Source: Chlorobium sp.
GTDB lineage: Bacteria > Bacteroidota > Chlorobiia > Chlorobiales > Chlorobiaceae
NCBI GenBank assembly: GCA_028280025.1
Contig: JANQMO010000040.1
Coordinates: 1 to 64,000 of the forward strand
Direction of reading: 5' to 3'
DNA length: 64,000 bases
Below, in pieces: positions 50,319 to 58,175 of this stretch. Below the pieces are notes generated by a model that ran no database searches, was not told the origin of the DNA, and was given only the letters and a program-made list of their open reading frames with translations. A program made the translations under genes and the position numbers. How positions within the stretch are numbered: the first letter of the stretch is position 1; the number at the start of each line of letters is the position of its first letter.

Positions 50319-51146
50319 ATGGTACGATACATGAAAGTGTCCGATAGATCCTTTTTGCCTGCCTTTTCCCTGTTGCTGATCGTCCTTTTCACGGTTTCCT
50401 GCGGTGGAGGAAACGAGCCGGAACCGGTCGAGCGTCGTGATGTGCTGCATATCGCTGCTGCTTCGAACCTGAGTTATGTCATGCCGCAACTGATCGAGGA
50501 ATTCAAGGCCCGCAACGGTGAGTACATGCATAGCGATATAAAGGTAACCAAGGCGTCCAGCGGCAGCCTGACTGCGCAAATTCGCAACAATGCTCCGTTC
50601 GCTGTATTTCTTGCCGCGAACAAGGCCTATCCCCTTGCACTTTACCGGGACTCTTTAACTGTCGGTCCGCCGGTCGTGTACGCTGAAGGGCTTCCTGTCA
50701 TGGTGTACAAAAAGGAACTTGCTTGCAGGACCGGAGTCGATTGCCTGGCGGGCAGTTCCGTCAAGAGGGTCGCGATCGCCCAGCCGGACCTTGCGCCCTA
50801 CGGCAAAGCCGCCCTGGATATTCTGGAACGTGCCGGTGTACTGGAGGAAGTCAGGGGTAAATTTGTCTTTGGTGCGTCGGTAACACAGGCGTTTCAGCAT
50901 GCTGCTACGGCTGCGGATGCAGGTTTCATAGCTGCTTCGCTGCTGTACGGGGATTCTGGAAAACAGCTCGATGAAGCAGGGATGGTGCGGATGGATTTTG
51001 CTCCCGGAGACTATACCGCTTCCGTTCTTCAGCAGGGGATGGTGCTGCTCGATCCCTCCAGCGTGATTGCAGCATCCTTTTTCCGCTTCATGCAGTCGGA
51101 GAGTGCGGGAGAGGTTCTTCGCCAATACGGATACCGGGTTGAATGA
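50319..51146 (+). CDS. modA: Molybdate ABC transporter substrate-binding lipoprotein
   Basis: ModA binds molybdate (or tungstate) outside the inner membrane. The 275-residue protein has a lipoprotein signal SLLLIVLFTVSCGGG (lipobox Cys near residue 28), then LHIAAASNLSYVMPQLIEEF near 44, KASSGSLTAQIRNNAPFAVF near 80, VAIAQPDLAPYGKAALDILE near 150 and FGASVTQAFQHAATAADAGF near 185. These are ModA marks. ATG 50331 is an alternative start. Its stop overlaps the next ATG (ATGA), so the whole operon is coupled. Confidence 0.93.
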   Translation: MVRYMKVSDRSFLPAFSLLLIVLFTVSCGGGNEPEPVERRDVLHIAAASNLSYVMPQLIEEFKARNGEYMHSDIKVTKASSGSLTAQIRNNAPFAVFLAANKAYPLALYRDSLTVGPPVVYAEGLPVMVYKKELACRTGVDCLAGSSVKRVAIAQPDLAPYGKAALDILERAGVLEEVRGKFVFGASVTQAFQHAATAADAGFIAASLLYGDSGKQLDEAGMVRMDFAPGDYTASVLQQGMVLLDPSSVIAASFFRFMQSESAGEVLRQYGYRVE

Positions 51147-51544
51147 ACAGGATCAGGGCAGTTGTCAGCGGGATCGAAAACAACGGCAACCTGCACAGGA
51201 TCTCGTTATCGGCAGGCAAGCATGATTTTACCGTGATCACGCTCGAACTGGCTGATGAATATGCTGTCGGCGCACGGGTCGATATCCGCTTCAAGCCGGC
51301 GCATGTAGCCCTGGCGAAACATATTGCGGGCGACATCAGTATTGCGAACCGGATTGAAGCCGAAGTGAGGGAGATCAGGCAGGGAAACATCCTGGCAGAA
51401 CTGCTGCTTGGATCGGAGACGGGTGATTTTTACGCCCTGACGACCGTCGAGGCAGTCGGAAGAATGCGCATCGTTCAGGGTGACAGGGTTATCGCACTGT
51501 TGAAGGCAAGTGATCTTTATCTTTCAAAGACAGACAAAGCATGA
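51143..51544 (+). CDS. Molbindin-like protein with two Mop/TOBE domains
   Basis: The 133-residue protein consists of two tandem Mop-like repeats of about 65 residues: IRAVVSGIENNGNLHRISLS with FTVITLELADEYAVGARVDI, and IEAEVREIRQGNILAELLLG with FYALTTVEAVGRMRIVQGDR. Mop domains bind molybdate oxyanions as in molbindins and the C-terminus of ModE and ModC. Its place between modA and modB, with ATGA overlaps at both ends, suggests a storage, buffering or regulatory role. No DNA-binding domain is visible. Confidence 0.85.
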   Translation: MNRIRAVVSGIENNGNLHRISLSAGKHDFTVITLELADEYAVGARVDIRFKPAHVALAKHIAGDISIANRIEAEVREIRQGNILAELLLGSETGDFYALTTVEAVGRMRIVQGDRVIALLKASDLYLSKTDKA

Positions 51545-52218
51545 ACCCGGGATTTGACATCGAACCTTTCCTGCTCTCGTTCAGGCTTGCCGGAATAACG
51601 ACATTCCTGCTTTTTCTCATCTGTGTGCCCCTTGCCTGGAAGCTTGCACGGTCCCGGTCGTGGTTTAAACCGATCATTGAGGCACTGGTGAGCATGCCTG
51701 TTGTTCTTCCGCCTACAGTGCTGGGATTCTATCTTCTGATTCTGCTTTCCGGCCGCTCACCCTTCGGTATGATGCTCAAGCAGCAGTTCGATATCGACTT
51801 GGTGTTTACCTTCGAAGGTATTCTTATCGCGTCCTGCGTGTATTCCTTTCCGTTCATGCTGCAGCCTCTTCAGTCCGGGATCGAGCAGATATCGGACGAA
51901 CTTGTCGAGGCGTCCTATACGTTGGGAAAGTCGCGGTTTCAAACGCTTTTTCATGTGATACTGCCCAACATCAAACCTTCCATACTTACAGGTCTTATTA
52001 TCACGTTCGCCCACACGGTCGGTGAGTTCGGAGTGGTGCTCATGGTCGGGGGAAGCATACAGGGCGAGACGAGAGTTGCATCGATCGCGATCTTTGAAAT
52101 GGTCGAGCTGATGGATTACCGGACAGCGCATATCTATTCGATGCTTCTGATCGCGTTCAGCTTTGTCGTTCTGATGACTGTCTACCTTATCAATCATCAT
52201 CATCGCAAGACAGGTTGA
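51541..52218 (+). CDS. modB: Molybdate ABC transporter permease
   Basis: The 225-residue membrane protein has about five helices (GITTFLLFLICVPLAWKLAR-like ITTFLLFLICVPLAWKLARS, PVVLPPTVLGFYLLILLSGR) and the EAA-type ATPase-contact motif in EASYTLGKSRFQTLFHVILP near 120. SMPVVLPPTVLGFYLL and SFPFMLQPLQSGIEQI are typical of ModB. The start ATG 51541 overlaps the previous stop (ATGA). Confidence 0.94.
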   Translation: MNPGFDIEPFLLSFRLAGITTFLLFLICVPLAWKLARSRSWFKPIIEALVSMPVVLPPTVLGFYLLILLSGRSPFGMMLKQQFDIDLVFTFEGILIASCVYSFPFMLQPLQSGIEQISDELVEASYTLGKSRFQTLFHVILPNIKPSILTGLIITFAHTVGEFGVVLMVGGSIQGETRVASIAIFEMVELMDYRTAHIYSMLLIAFSFVVLMTVYLINHHHRKTG

Positions 52219-52223
52219 CCGAT

Positions 52224-53129
52224 ATGGTTGTCACATCCTTGAAAAAAACGCTTGCCGGTGCGCAGGGGGCATTTCTGCTCGATACGGATGTCGAAATTGC
52301 CCGGGGAGGGATAACTGCTGTCGCTGGATCATCGGGAAGCGGAAAAACCACCTTTCTCAGGATGATAGCCGGACTGACCACTCCTGATGAAGGGTGTCTC
52401 GAAGTTGACGGGACAGTCTGGTATCTCGGAGAGAAAGGTCAAAAACCCCGGATAAACCTCAAGCCGCAGGAGCGCGGTGTCGGCGTTGTCTTCCAGGGCT
52501 ATGCTCTTTTCCCCCATATGACGGTTCTTGGAAATCTGCTTTTTGCCTCCAGGAACAGGGAACGTGCCGAAAAGCTGCTCGGCATGGTCAATCTCGGGCA
52601 GTTGAAGCATGTAAAACCGGCCAATCTCTCGGGAGGACAGAAACAGCGGGTTGCCCTTGCCCGCGCGCTTATGCGCCAGCCGGGCATCCTCCTGCTCGAT
52701 GAGCCCTTGTCGGCGCTCGACGAGGCCATGAAAGCCGTTCTTCAGGATGAACTGATCAAAATCAATCGTGAACTGGGCGTTACCATACTCATTGTGACAC
52801 ACGATTCAAGCGAGATTTACAAGCTGTGTGACCGGGTCCTCTTGTTTGAAGAGGGGCGCATCGTTACCGACACATCGCCCCGCAAGCTTTTTGTTGAAAG
52901 AGAGGCAACACAGAAGTTCGCGTTCAAGGGGGAAATACTGGAAATACGTGATGTCGATGCCATCTGGGTAGCTGTCGTGGCGATCGGCAACAACCTTGTC
53001 GAGGTTGTCATCGACACGGACGAGAAAGAAGGCCTTCAGGTCGGCGACAGCGTTATTGTCGGTACCAAGGCTTTCAATCCGACGATCAGAAAATTTCAGA
53101 AAGGGGAGTTCGACTACTCAAGGCTTTGA
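52224..53129 (+). CDS. modC: Molybdate ABC transporter ATP-binding protein
   Basis: ModC powers molybdate import. From ATG 52224 the protein is 301 residues. Walker A GSSGSGKTT is near residue 34, LSGGQKQRVALARALMRQPG near 134, Walker B ILLLDEPLSALDEA near 154, and the switch His is in LIVTHDSSEIYKLCDRV. After residue 230 comes a TOBE/Mop-like domain (FKGEILEIRDVDAIWVAVVA, IGNNLVEVVIDTDEKEGLQV). A TTG at 52215 overlapping the modB stop is an alternative start. The C-terminal domain may sense molybdate. Confidence 0.94.
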   Translation: MVVTSLKKTLAGAQGAFLLDTDVEIARGGITAVAGSSGSGKTTFLRMIAGLTTPDEGCLEVDGTVWYLGEKGQKPRINLKPQERGVGVVFQGYALFPHMTVLGNLLFASRNRERAEKLLGMVNLGQLKHVKPANLSGGQKQRVALARALMRQPGILLLDEPLSALDEAMKAVLQDELIKINRELGVTILIVTHDSSEIYKLCDRVLLFEEGRIVTDTSPRKLFVEREATQKFAFKGEILEIRDVDAIWVAVVAIGNNLVEVVIDTDEKEGLQVGDSVIVGTKAFNPTIRKFQKGEFDYSRL

Positions 53130-53265
53130 GGATTGGTGAATCGTAAATCGTGAATGGTGAAGAGGGATGTGGGGAATAGTTCTGAGTTCTCAGTTCTTGG
53201 TTCTCAGTGCTTCGCAGGAAGAAAATGTAGGGGCGAAAAGTTTGGGAGAATCGCTCTTGATCATT

Positions 53266-53305
53266 TATAGGTCCTATAGGACTTATGGGACCTATACGTC
53301 CTATA
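53266..53305. repeat. 40-bp palindromic repeat (imperfect)
   Basis: TATAGGTCCTATAGG plus centre ACTTATGGGA plus a variant right arm (CCTATACGTCCTATA). It lies between modC and the convergent oxidoreductase in a 453-bp gap that also holds AGTTCTCAGT-type short repeats (53175-53215, 53350-53385) and the octamer array at 53518. Confidence 0.75.
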
Positions 53306-53517
53306 AGAGGAATAGTCGGCAGTCGGCAGTGAGGTGTGGGATGGAAGAAAAAGTTCTCAGTTCTCGGTTCTCAGTTGAAAGCAAGGAGTAAGGAGAGGAA
53401 GATCGTGAATGGTAAATGGAATGCTGAGGTAATAGGTAATGGGTACTCGGGAATTGGCAATAGGTGAAGAGCAAAGAACCAAGAGACAAGAGTCAGGAAG
53501 AAAACGCGAAGAATTCA

Positions 53518-53557
53518 AACAACTCAACAATTCAACGAATCAACAACTCAACAAACG
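53518..53557 (+). repeat. Octamer tandem array (4-5 units)
   Basis: AACAACTC, AACAATTC, AACGAATC and AACAACTC, then AACAAACG. It is the same degenerate 8-bp unit as at 6789, 16513 and 38346, ending 26 bp before the stop of the convergent gene. Confidence 0.7.
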
Positions 53558-53582
53558 GCCATTTTCACCCAATGCCCTCCCC

Positions 53583-55550
53583 TTACCGTTTGCTCAGTGC
53601 GCCGGTTGGACAGCGTTCGGCAAGCAACAGCATGAGTGTTTCCCCTTCTTTTCCTTCCTCTTCAAGCGTCCTGACACAGACCCCGCAGTCGATGCATTTG
53701 GTCCTTTCGAACCGTATGCCCGCTTTGCGGTCGATGAGAAAATCATCATCGTCACCGATGGCTCGATCTGCCTCAGCCTCGTAGTGAGCGGCAAGCTCGC
53801 GAAGCCTGCAGTCATCCTTGCTTATGCAGCTGCAGCAGAGGCACCGCTCAGCCTCCTCTTTTGCATGTTGTACTGAAAGACCTGAAACAACCTCGCTGAA
53901 ACCGGACGTCCGGAGACCCGGAGCGAGTTCCTCCGGCTTTATTCTTGGCGATGGAGCGGAACGGTCGTAGAATGCTGCAGGGGCCTGGTCTCTCGGGCCG
54001 TAGCTTGAATTGAAAACGGTTTTTTCGGGTTTGACCGGCGCGCCCCGGAGAAATTCGTCGATCTTCCGGGCAGCGAGACGGCCGTGCCTGACGGCATTGA
54101 CGGCGGTGTCGGAGCCGCTTACGCAGTCGCCGCCGGCAAAAACCCATGGAATTGCTGTTCGGAAGGTTCCTTCTTCAGCCGGAACGCGTCCACCTTCGGC
54201 CGGAGCTATACCGAGTGCTCCGTGGGCGGAAGGATCGACCTGCTGACCGACGGCGGTGATGACCGTATCGGCATCGATGGCATACTCTGAGTCCGCAACC
54301 GGGACCGGGCGTTTTCTGCCGCTTTGGTCAGGGGAGCCCAGAACCATTTTCCGGACGGATACACGAAGACCGCTGTCGGTTTTTTCAATTGAGACAGGTG
54401 CTGTGAGTATGTCAAAAATAATTCCTTCCTCTTGAGCTTCCTGTATTTCTGAACGGTTTGCCGGCATCTCTTCAATGCTCCTGCGGTAGAGAACACGAAC
54501 CGAACCTGCACCGAGCCGCAGAGCGGTTCTGGCTGCGTCGATTGCCGTGTTGCCCCCGCCGATGACAAGCACTTTCTTTCCCAGGCTGACGGAGCGGCCG
54601 CAAGCGACGCTTTCAAGAAAACCGATCCCGGTTATGACGCCGTCACTTTCTTCTCCTTCAATACCGAGCGGCGAAGGTACCTGGGCGCCGATGGCAAGAA
54701 ACAGCGCATCGAAACCTTCTGTTTCAATACGTTCAAGCGTGATATCCGTGCCGACAACGGTTCCGCATACAAATGTCCCTCCCATGGCCCTGATGGGTTC
54801 GAGGTCGGCTTCGATGATGTCGTCCGGCAGCCTGAACCGTGGAATCCCGTAACGCATCATACCCCCCGGAGCGTCATGAGCATCGAAGAAGGTGACCTCA
54901 TGCCCTTCTTGCAGCAGGTAGTAGCCTGCGGTCAGGCCTGCAGGCCCAGTGCCTGCGATTGCCACCTTTTTGCCGGTTTTCGCCCGGCGTTGAGGCATGT
55001 AGCGGTTATCGGAAGCGTTGTCGCAGTCGGCGGCAAAGCGTTTCAGGGAGCATATCGAGAGCGGTTCGTCAACTCCGTGCCTTCTGCACGCTTCCTCGCA
55101 GGGTGCATGGCATACCCTGCCGAGAATCCCTGGAAGAGGAATATGCTCCTTGATGATCCTGACCGCCTCCATGTTGTTTTCTGCAGCTATGGCAGCGATA
55201 AATCCGGGTATGTCGCATCCTGCCGGGCACGATAACTCACATGGAGCGTTGCAGTCTCCGCAATGGTCCTCAAGGAGCCGTTCAAGGTTTTTTTTTCGAA
55301 TCCCGTGGAGCTCCTGATTGTCTGTCTCGATAGACATTCCTTCGGTGACGACGGTACTGCAGGAAGGGACAAAGCGGTTTTTATCCTTGATTTCGACAAT
55401 GCACATCCAGCAGGAGCCAAGCGCATGCAGTGATTCATGGTGACACAGTGTAGGGATCCGGGCGCCGTTCCTTCTTGCTGCCTGTAGAATCGACATTCCT
55501 TCTTCGGCTTCTCCGGGTTGACCGTTCAGGGTGAAAGTGACTGTTTTCAT
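53583..55550 (-). CDS. Iron-sulfur flavoprotein: 2Fe-2S ferredoxin domain fused to GltD-type FAD/NADPH oxidoreductase
   Basis: From ATG 55550 the protein is 655 residues. An N-terminal NuoG-like [2Fe-2S] domain (MKTVTFTLNGQPGEAEEGMS; LCHHESLHALGSCWMCIVEI) precedes a Cys-rich patch (EDHCGDCNAPCELSCPAGCD) and the GltD-type domain with AIAGTGPAGLTAGYYLLQEG near 185, GGGNTAIDAARTALRLGAGS near 315 and WVFAGGDCVSGSDTAVNAVR near 460. A C-terminal Cys-rich tail follows (CLCCSCISKDDC; TKCIDCGVCV; ERCPTGAL). It could pass electrons between NAD(P)H and ferredoxin-like partners. The partner is unknown. ATGs at 55553 and 55568 are alternatives. Confidence 0.83.
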   Translation of the reverse strand: MKTVTFTLNGQPGEAEEGMSILQAARRNGARIPTLCHHESLHALGSCWMCIVEIKDKNRFVPSCSTVVTEGMSIETDNQELHGIRKKNLERLLEDHCGDCNAPCELSCPAGCDIPGFIAAIAAENNMEAVRIIKEHIPLPGILGRVCHAPCEEACRRHGVDEPLSICSLKRFAADCDNASDNRYMPQRRAKTGKKVAIAGTGPAGLTAGYYLLQEGHEVTFFDAHDAPGGMMRYGIPRFRLPDDIIEADLEPIRAMGGTFVCGTVVGTDITLERIETEGFDALFLAIGAQVPSPLGIEGEESDGVITGIGFLESVACGRSVSLGKKVLVIGGGNTAIDAARTALRLGAGSVRVLYRRSIEEMPANRSEIQEAQEEGIIFDILTAPVSIEKTDSGLRVSVRKMVLGSPDQSGRKRPVPVADSEYAIDADTVITAVGQQVDPSAHGALGIAPAEGGRVPAEEGTFRTAIPWVFAGGDCVSGSDTAVNAVRHGRLAARKIDEFLRGAPVKPEKTVFNSSYGPRDQAPAAFYDRSAPSPRIKPEELAPGLRTSGFSEVVSGLSVQHAKEEAERCLCCSCISKDDCRLRELAAHYEAEADRAIGDDDDFLIDRKAGIRFERTKCIDCGVCVRTLEEEGKEGETLMLLLAERCPTGALSKR

Positions 55551-55575
55551 CATATGAGCGTATGACATGAAGCTT

Positions 55576-56553
55576 TCAGGAGTTGTACGTGTCGTCGATA
55601 TGCCGTGCGACCTTTTCGAGAAGCCACATCGGTGTGGAGGTCGCCCCGCAGACGCCGACGCTTTCGACCAGCTTCCCGTTATTGTAAAACCATTCGTCCT
55701 GCAGCTCTGTTTCGTCCTCGATAAAATGACTGCCGGGATTGGATTGCCGGCAGATGTTGTAAAGAACCTGCCCGTTGGAGCTTTTTCTTCCGGCGACAAA
55801 AATAATCCTGTCGTTTGCCGCTGCAAAATCATGCAGTTTGCTGTTCCTTGTCGAAACCTGGCGGCAGATGGTGTCCTTGTAGACAAGGTCGGGAAGCGAA
55901 CGGACACCGGTTTTTTCGGCTGTGAGGTCGATGTCCCGGACAGCGTGCCATTTGGTTTGATCCGATGAGCCCGACGCCCCTTTCTTTTCAGAAAAAAGCC
56001 TCGCGAGATTGTCTTTCAGGGCATAAAAACCGGGCAGATCCATCGTTGTCTGCGAGATCAGCGCTGTTCGGCGATTGAAATCAATCGATTCGGTTTCCTC
56101 GGGGACCGAGAGATCTGCGTGCTTGATGACGACCGCCCTGTTGCCGCACTGCCCGTTGATGCCGATGACTTCCGGGTGCGCTTTCTTCCCGTAGATGATG
56201 ATCTGGAACCCGAGTTCATGGAGCATCCTTGCGGTGCGCTGCAGTCTGGCGACCACCGGACAGGTCGAATCCGTTACCGAGAGGCTGTTCTGTTCCGCTC
56301 TTGTGTATGTCGAAGGCGGTTCACCGTGAGCCCTGAAAAGAACCTGGGCATCGTGGAGCTTTGCATAGGCGTCGTGATCGATGGTAATCAGTCCCAGTTT
56401 TTCAAGCCGTTTTACCTCGACCTCGTTATGGACTATGTCTCCGAGGCAATAGACATTGCCTCCAGGCTCATCGAGCATTTTTTCCGCAAGATGTATGGTT
56501 CCCTGTACGCCGATGCAGAAACCGGAGGATGTCCTGTCCAGATTTACTTTCAC
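55576..56553 (-). CDS. ispH: 4-hydroxy-3-methylbut-2-enyl diphosphate reductase
   Basis: IspH (LytB) makes IPP and DMAPP in the last MEP-pathway step with a [4Fe-4S] cluster. The 325-residue protein has the cluster Cys residues in SSGFCIGVQGTI (Cys13), SVTDSTCPVVARLQRT near 94 and YKDTICRQVSTRN near 236. GDIVHNEVEVKRLEKLGL near 40, FRAHGEPPSTY and GVCGATSTPMWLLEKVARHI at the C-terminus are also family marks. It gives the substrate that Fni and the polyprenyl synthetase use. Confidence 0.95.
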   Translation of the reverse strand: MKVNLDRTSSGFCIGVQGTIHLAEKMLDEPGGNVYCLGDIVHNEVEVKRLEKLGLITIDHDAYAKLHDAQVLFRAHGEPPSTYTRAEQNSLSVTDSTCPVVARLQRTARMLHELGFQIIIYGKKAHPEVIGINGQCGNRAVVIKHADLSVPEETESIDFNRRTALISQTTMDLPGFYALKDNLARLFSEKKGASGSSDQTKWHAVRDIDLTAEKTGVRSLPDLVYKDTICRQVSTRNSKLHDFAAANDRIIFVAGRKSSNGQVLYNICRQSNPGSHFIEDETELQDEWFYNNGKLVESVGVCGATSTPMWLLEKVARHIDDTYNS

Positions 56554-56698
56554 GGTCGGTCTGTTTATGATTGTCGTCGTCAGGAGGCGAATATAGCAAG
56601 CGCTGATGCAACTGCCAACAGTTGAAGGTTTTTGCTCTGCCCCGGTTCGCCCGGCGGCTTTCGCCCCCGTGCCGGCGGTATGGAAAGGGGGGCTTTAT

Positions 56699-57094
56699 TT
56701 ATCCCGGTTTGATTTTTTTATCGAGGGAGTGTTTCAGGTAGCTGATGGCGATATCCTTGCCCGAGCGAAGGAGTTCGAGCCCGATCGAACCGAGGGCGCT
56801 TTTCAGCTCGGAAGGTTCCTTCCGCTGTGACCTGTCGGTTTCGGTACGTTGCTGGGGTTGCCGGGAGAGGGCTTTTCGGATGAGCTTTCCTGTGAAAAAG
56901 CCGATAAGCAGTGACAGGCCGGTTGTCCGGAACGGATATCTCCGGACAAGTTCCTCAGGAGAGAGTTCCTGCTGCAATTCCTTTTTGAAGCGGCCGGTTC
57001 TTTTCCTGAGCTGTTCTTCACGGTCACGGATACGGTTCTCCAGTTCCTGTATTTTGGCTTCGGTACTTTTCAACGGTTCAGTTTTATTTGCCAT
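56699..57094 (-). CDS. Small hypothetical protein, membrane-associated (envelope cluster)
   Basis: The 131-residue product starts MANKTEPLKSTEAKIQELEN with a charged, probably coiled N-terminal half (EQLRKRTGRFKKELQQEL), a short hydrophobic segment RTTGLSLLIGFFTGKLIRKA, and a C-terminal helix (ELLRSGKDIAISYLKHSLDK). The order, charged helix then a short membrane segment, resembles the third member of YqjD-YqjE-type clusters. No family is identified with confidence. It overlaps the next upstream gene by 11 bp. Confidence 0.55.
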   Translation of the reverse strand: MANKTEPLKSTEAKIQELENRIRDREEQLRKRTGRFKKELQQELSPEELVRRYPFRTTGLSLLIGFFTGKLIRKALSRQPQQRTETDRSQRKEPSELKSALGSIGLELLRSGKDIAISYLKHSLDKKIKPG

Positions 57095-57470
57095 GTGACG
57101 AGAGGAGCATATTGTGTATGAGGTTTTTCAGAAGGTCAGGCCGTATCTTGGCGAACAGCAGGAACAAAAAGAGAAAAAATGCGCTGACAATCAGGTAGCC
57201 CAGGTAGTAATGGCCGAGCAGTTCACCGATGAGAAGGGCGATGGTCGTTATCAGATAGACGATACCGGAAATCAGTATGACCGCAATGATGAGCAGTGAG
57301 GCTGCAATGGCGATTTTCTCGGTGATTTCTATTTTTATCAGCTCCATTCTGGCATCGATGATCGCCAGGATATCCTCATAGCTCGACGTTACCGTTTCGT
57401 CAATCAGGCTGCCAAGTCCTTTCCTCTTCTGCTGGGTATCTTCAGGCTGGCTTTGCTTCTCAGTGGACAT
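57084..57470 (-). CDS. Phage-holin-like family protein (YqjE/DUF1469 type)
   Basis: The 128-residue protein has a Glu/Gln-rich N-terminus, an amphipathic stretch ILAIIDARMELIKIEITEKI typical of the YqjE family, and two membrane helices (AASLLIIAVILISGIVYLIT; YYLGYLIVSAFFLFLFLLFA). Despite the name these chromosomal proteins are not phage holins; they are inner-membrane proteins of unknown role often next to YqjD/ElaB-type genes, as here. It is 27 bp after the DUF883-like gene and overlaps the next. Confidence 0.8.
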   Translation of the reverse strand: MSTEKQSQPEDTQQKRKGLGSLIDETVTSSYEDILAIIDARMELIKIEITEKIAIAASLLIIAVILISGIVYLITTIALLIGELLGHYYLGYLIVSAFFLFLFLLFAKIRPDLLKNLIHNMLLSSHGK

Positions 57471-57497
57471 ATGTCATGTCGTTTGGCGTTGTACAAT

Positions 57498-57764
57498 TCA
57501 GTCTTTTCGGAACAGGAGCCCCAGAAACATCCCTGCTCCCAGGGACATAAGCATGGACTGCACGGGATTTTTCTTGATGTATTCCTTTACTTTCGTGACC
57601 GTGTCCTGGAGCTCATCGTACTGTTCGCTTTCTTTGAACCGATCGTACATTTTCGAGATATTGTCACTGATTGCCTCAACCTGCTCCGGAATAGGAGACT
57701 TCAGGGGTTCGGCATGAGCTTTTTCACTGTTCGAGCTTTGATGTTCCGGTGCTTCCTGCATCAT
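57498..57764 (-). CDS. DUF883-like (YqjD/ElaB type) membrane-anchored protein
   Basis: From ATG 57764 the protein is 88 residues: an acidic helical N-terminus (VEAISDNISKMYDRFKESEQ; LQDTVTKVKEYIKKNPVQSM) and a C-terminal membrane segment LMSLGAGMFLGLLFRKD. That layout, helix then KKNP and a Gly-rich C-terminal anchor, is typical of YqjD/ElaB proteins, which in E. coli are reported to tether ribosomes to the inner membrane in stationary phase. A similar role here is inferred. The frame to 57890 includes unlike residues. Confidence 0.7.
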   Translation of the reverse strand: MMQEAPEHQSSNSEKAHAEPLKSPIPEQVEAISDNISKMYDRFKESEQYDELQDTVTKVKEYIKKNPVQSMLMSLGAGMFLGLLFRKD

Positions 57765-57940
57765 GATCCTGTTGTTTTCGGACGACCCGCAGCCGGATGG
57801 CACAGTCGCCCGGTTGAAATTCCTCTTTTTTCCTTGTACATAAATATACACACCCAAGTTATACGTGCGAAAGATTTTTAGCTCCTGCAAACGAAGTGAG
57901 CTGCTCCCTGCTCCTCACTCATTTGCCATCCGGCCTTCGT

Positions 57941-57967
57941 ACGGGCGGGTTTGAAACCCGCCCCTAC
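57941..57967. repeat. GTAGGGGC hairpin repeat, unit 4
   Basis: On the minus strand it opens GTAGGGGCGGGTTTC and closes AAACCCGCCCGT: the same outer sequence as units at 27034-27300 around different inner arms. It lies in a 411-bp gap before the SDR gene. Confidence 0.7.
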
Positions 57968-58001
57968 AACATGTCCACTGAAGACCGCCTGATATTCCTC
58001 T

Positions 58002-58041
58002 TATAGGACTTATAGGTCCCATAAGTCCTATAGGACCTATA
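58002..58041. repeat. 40-bp palindromic repeat with conserved flank
   Basis: TATAGGACTTATAGG, centre TCCCATAAGT, then CCTATAGGACCTATA. The next 55 bp (ATGATCAAGAACGATTCTCC... to TTATCTTCCCAC at 58095) match the reverse complement of 63466-63519, so the repeat unit is about 100 bp. Confidence 0.8.
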
Positions 58042-58175
58042 AATGATCAAGAACGATTCTCCACAAACCTTTCGCTCCAGGCAATTATCTTCCCACCCAG
58101 AACTTCTTCCATCCCACACCTCACACCCCACTTCCTACTTTCTGCACTCTCCCCACCAATCACTATTCACGATAT

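Noticed and set aside
57084..57470. Prophage holin
   Set aside because: The holin-like name is a family artefact. There are no phage structural, lysis or integrase genes nearby, and the neighbours fit a YqjD/YqjE chromosomal cluster.
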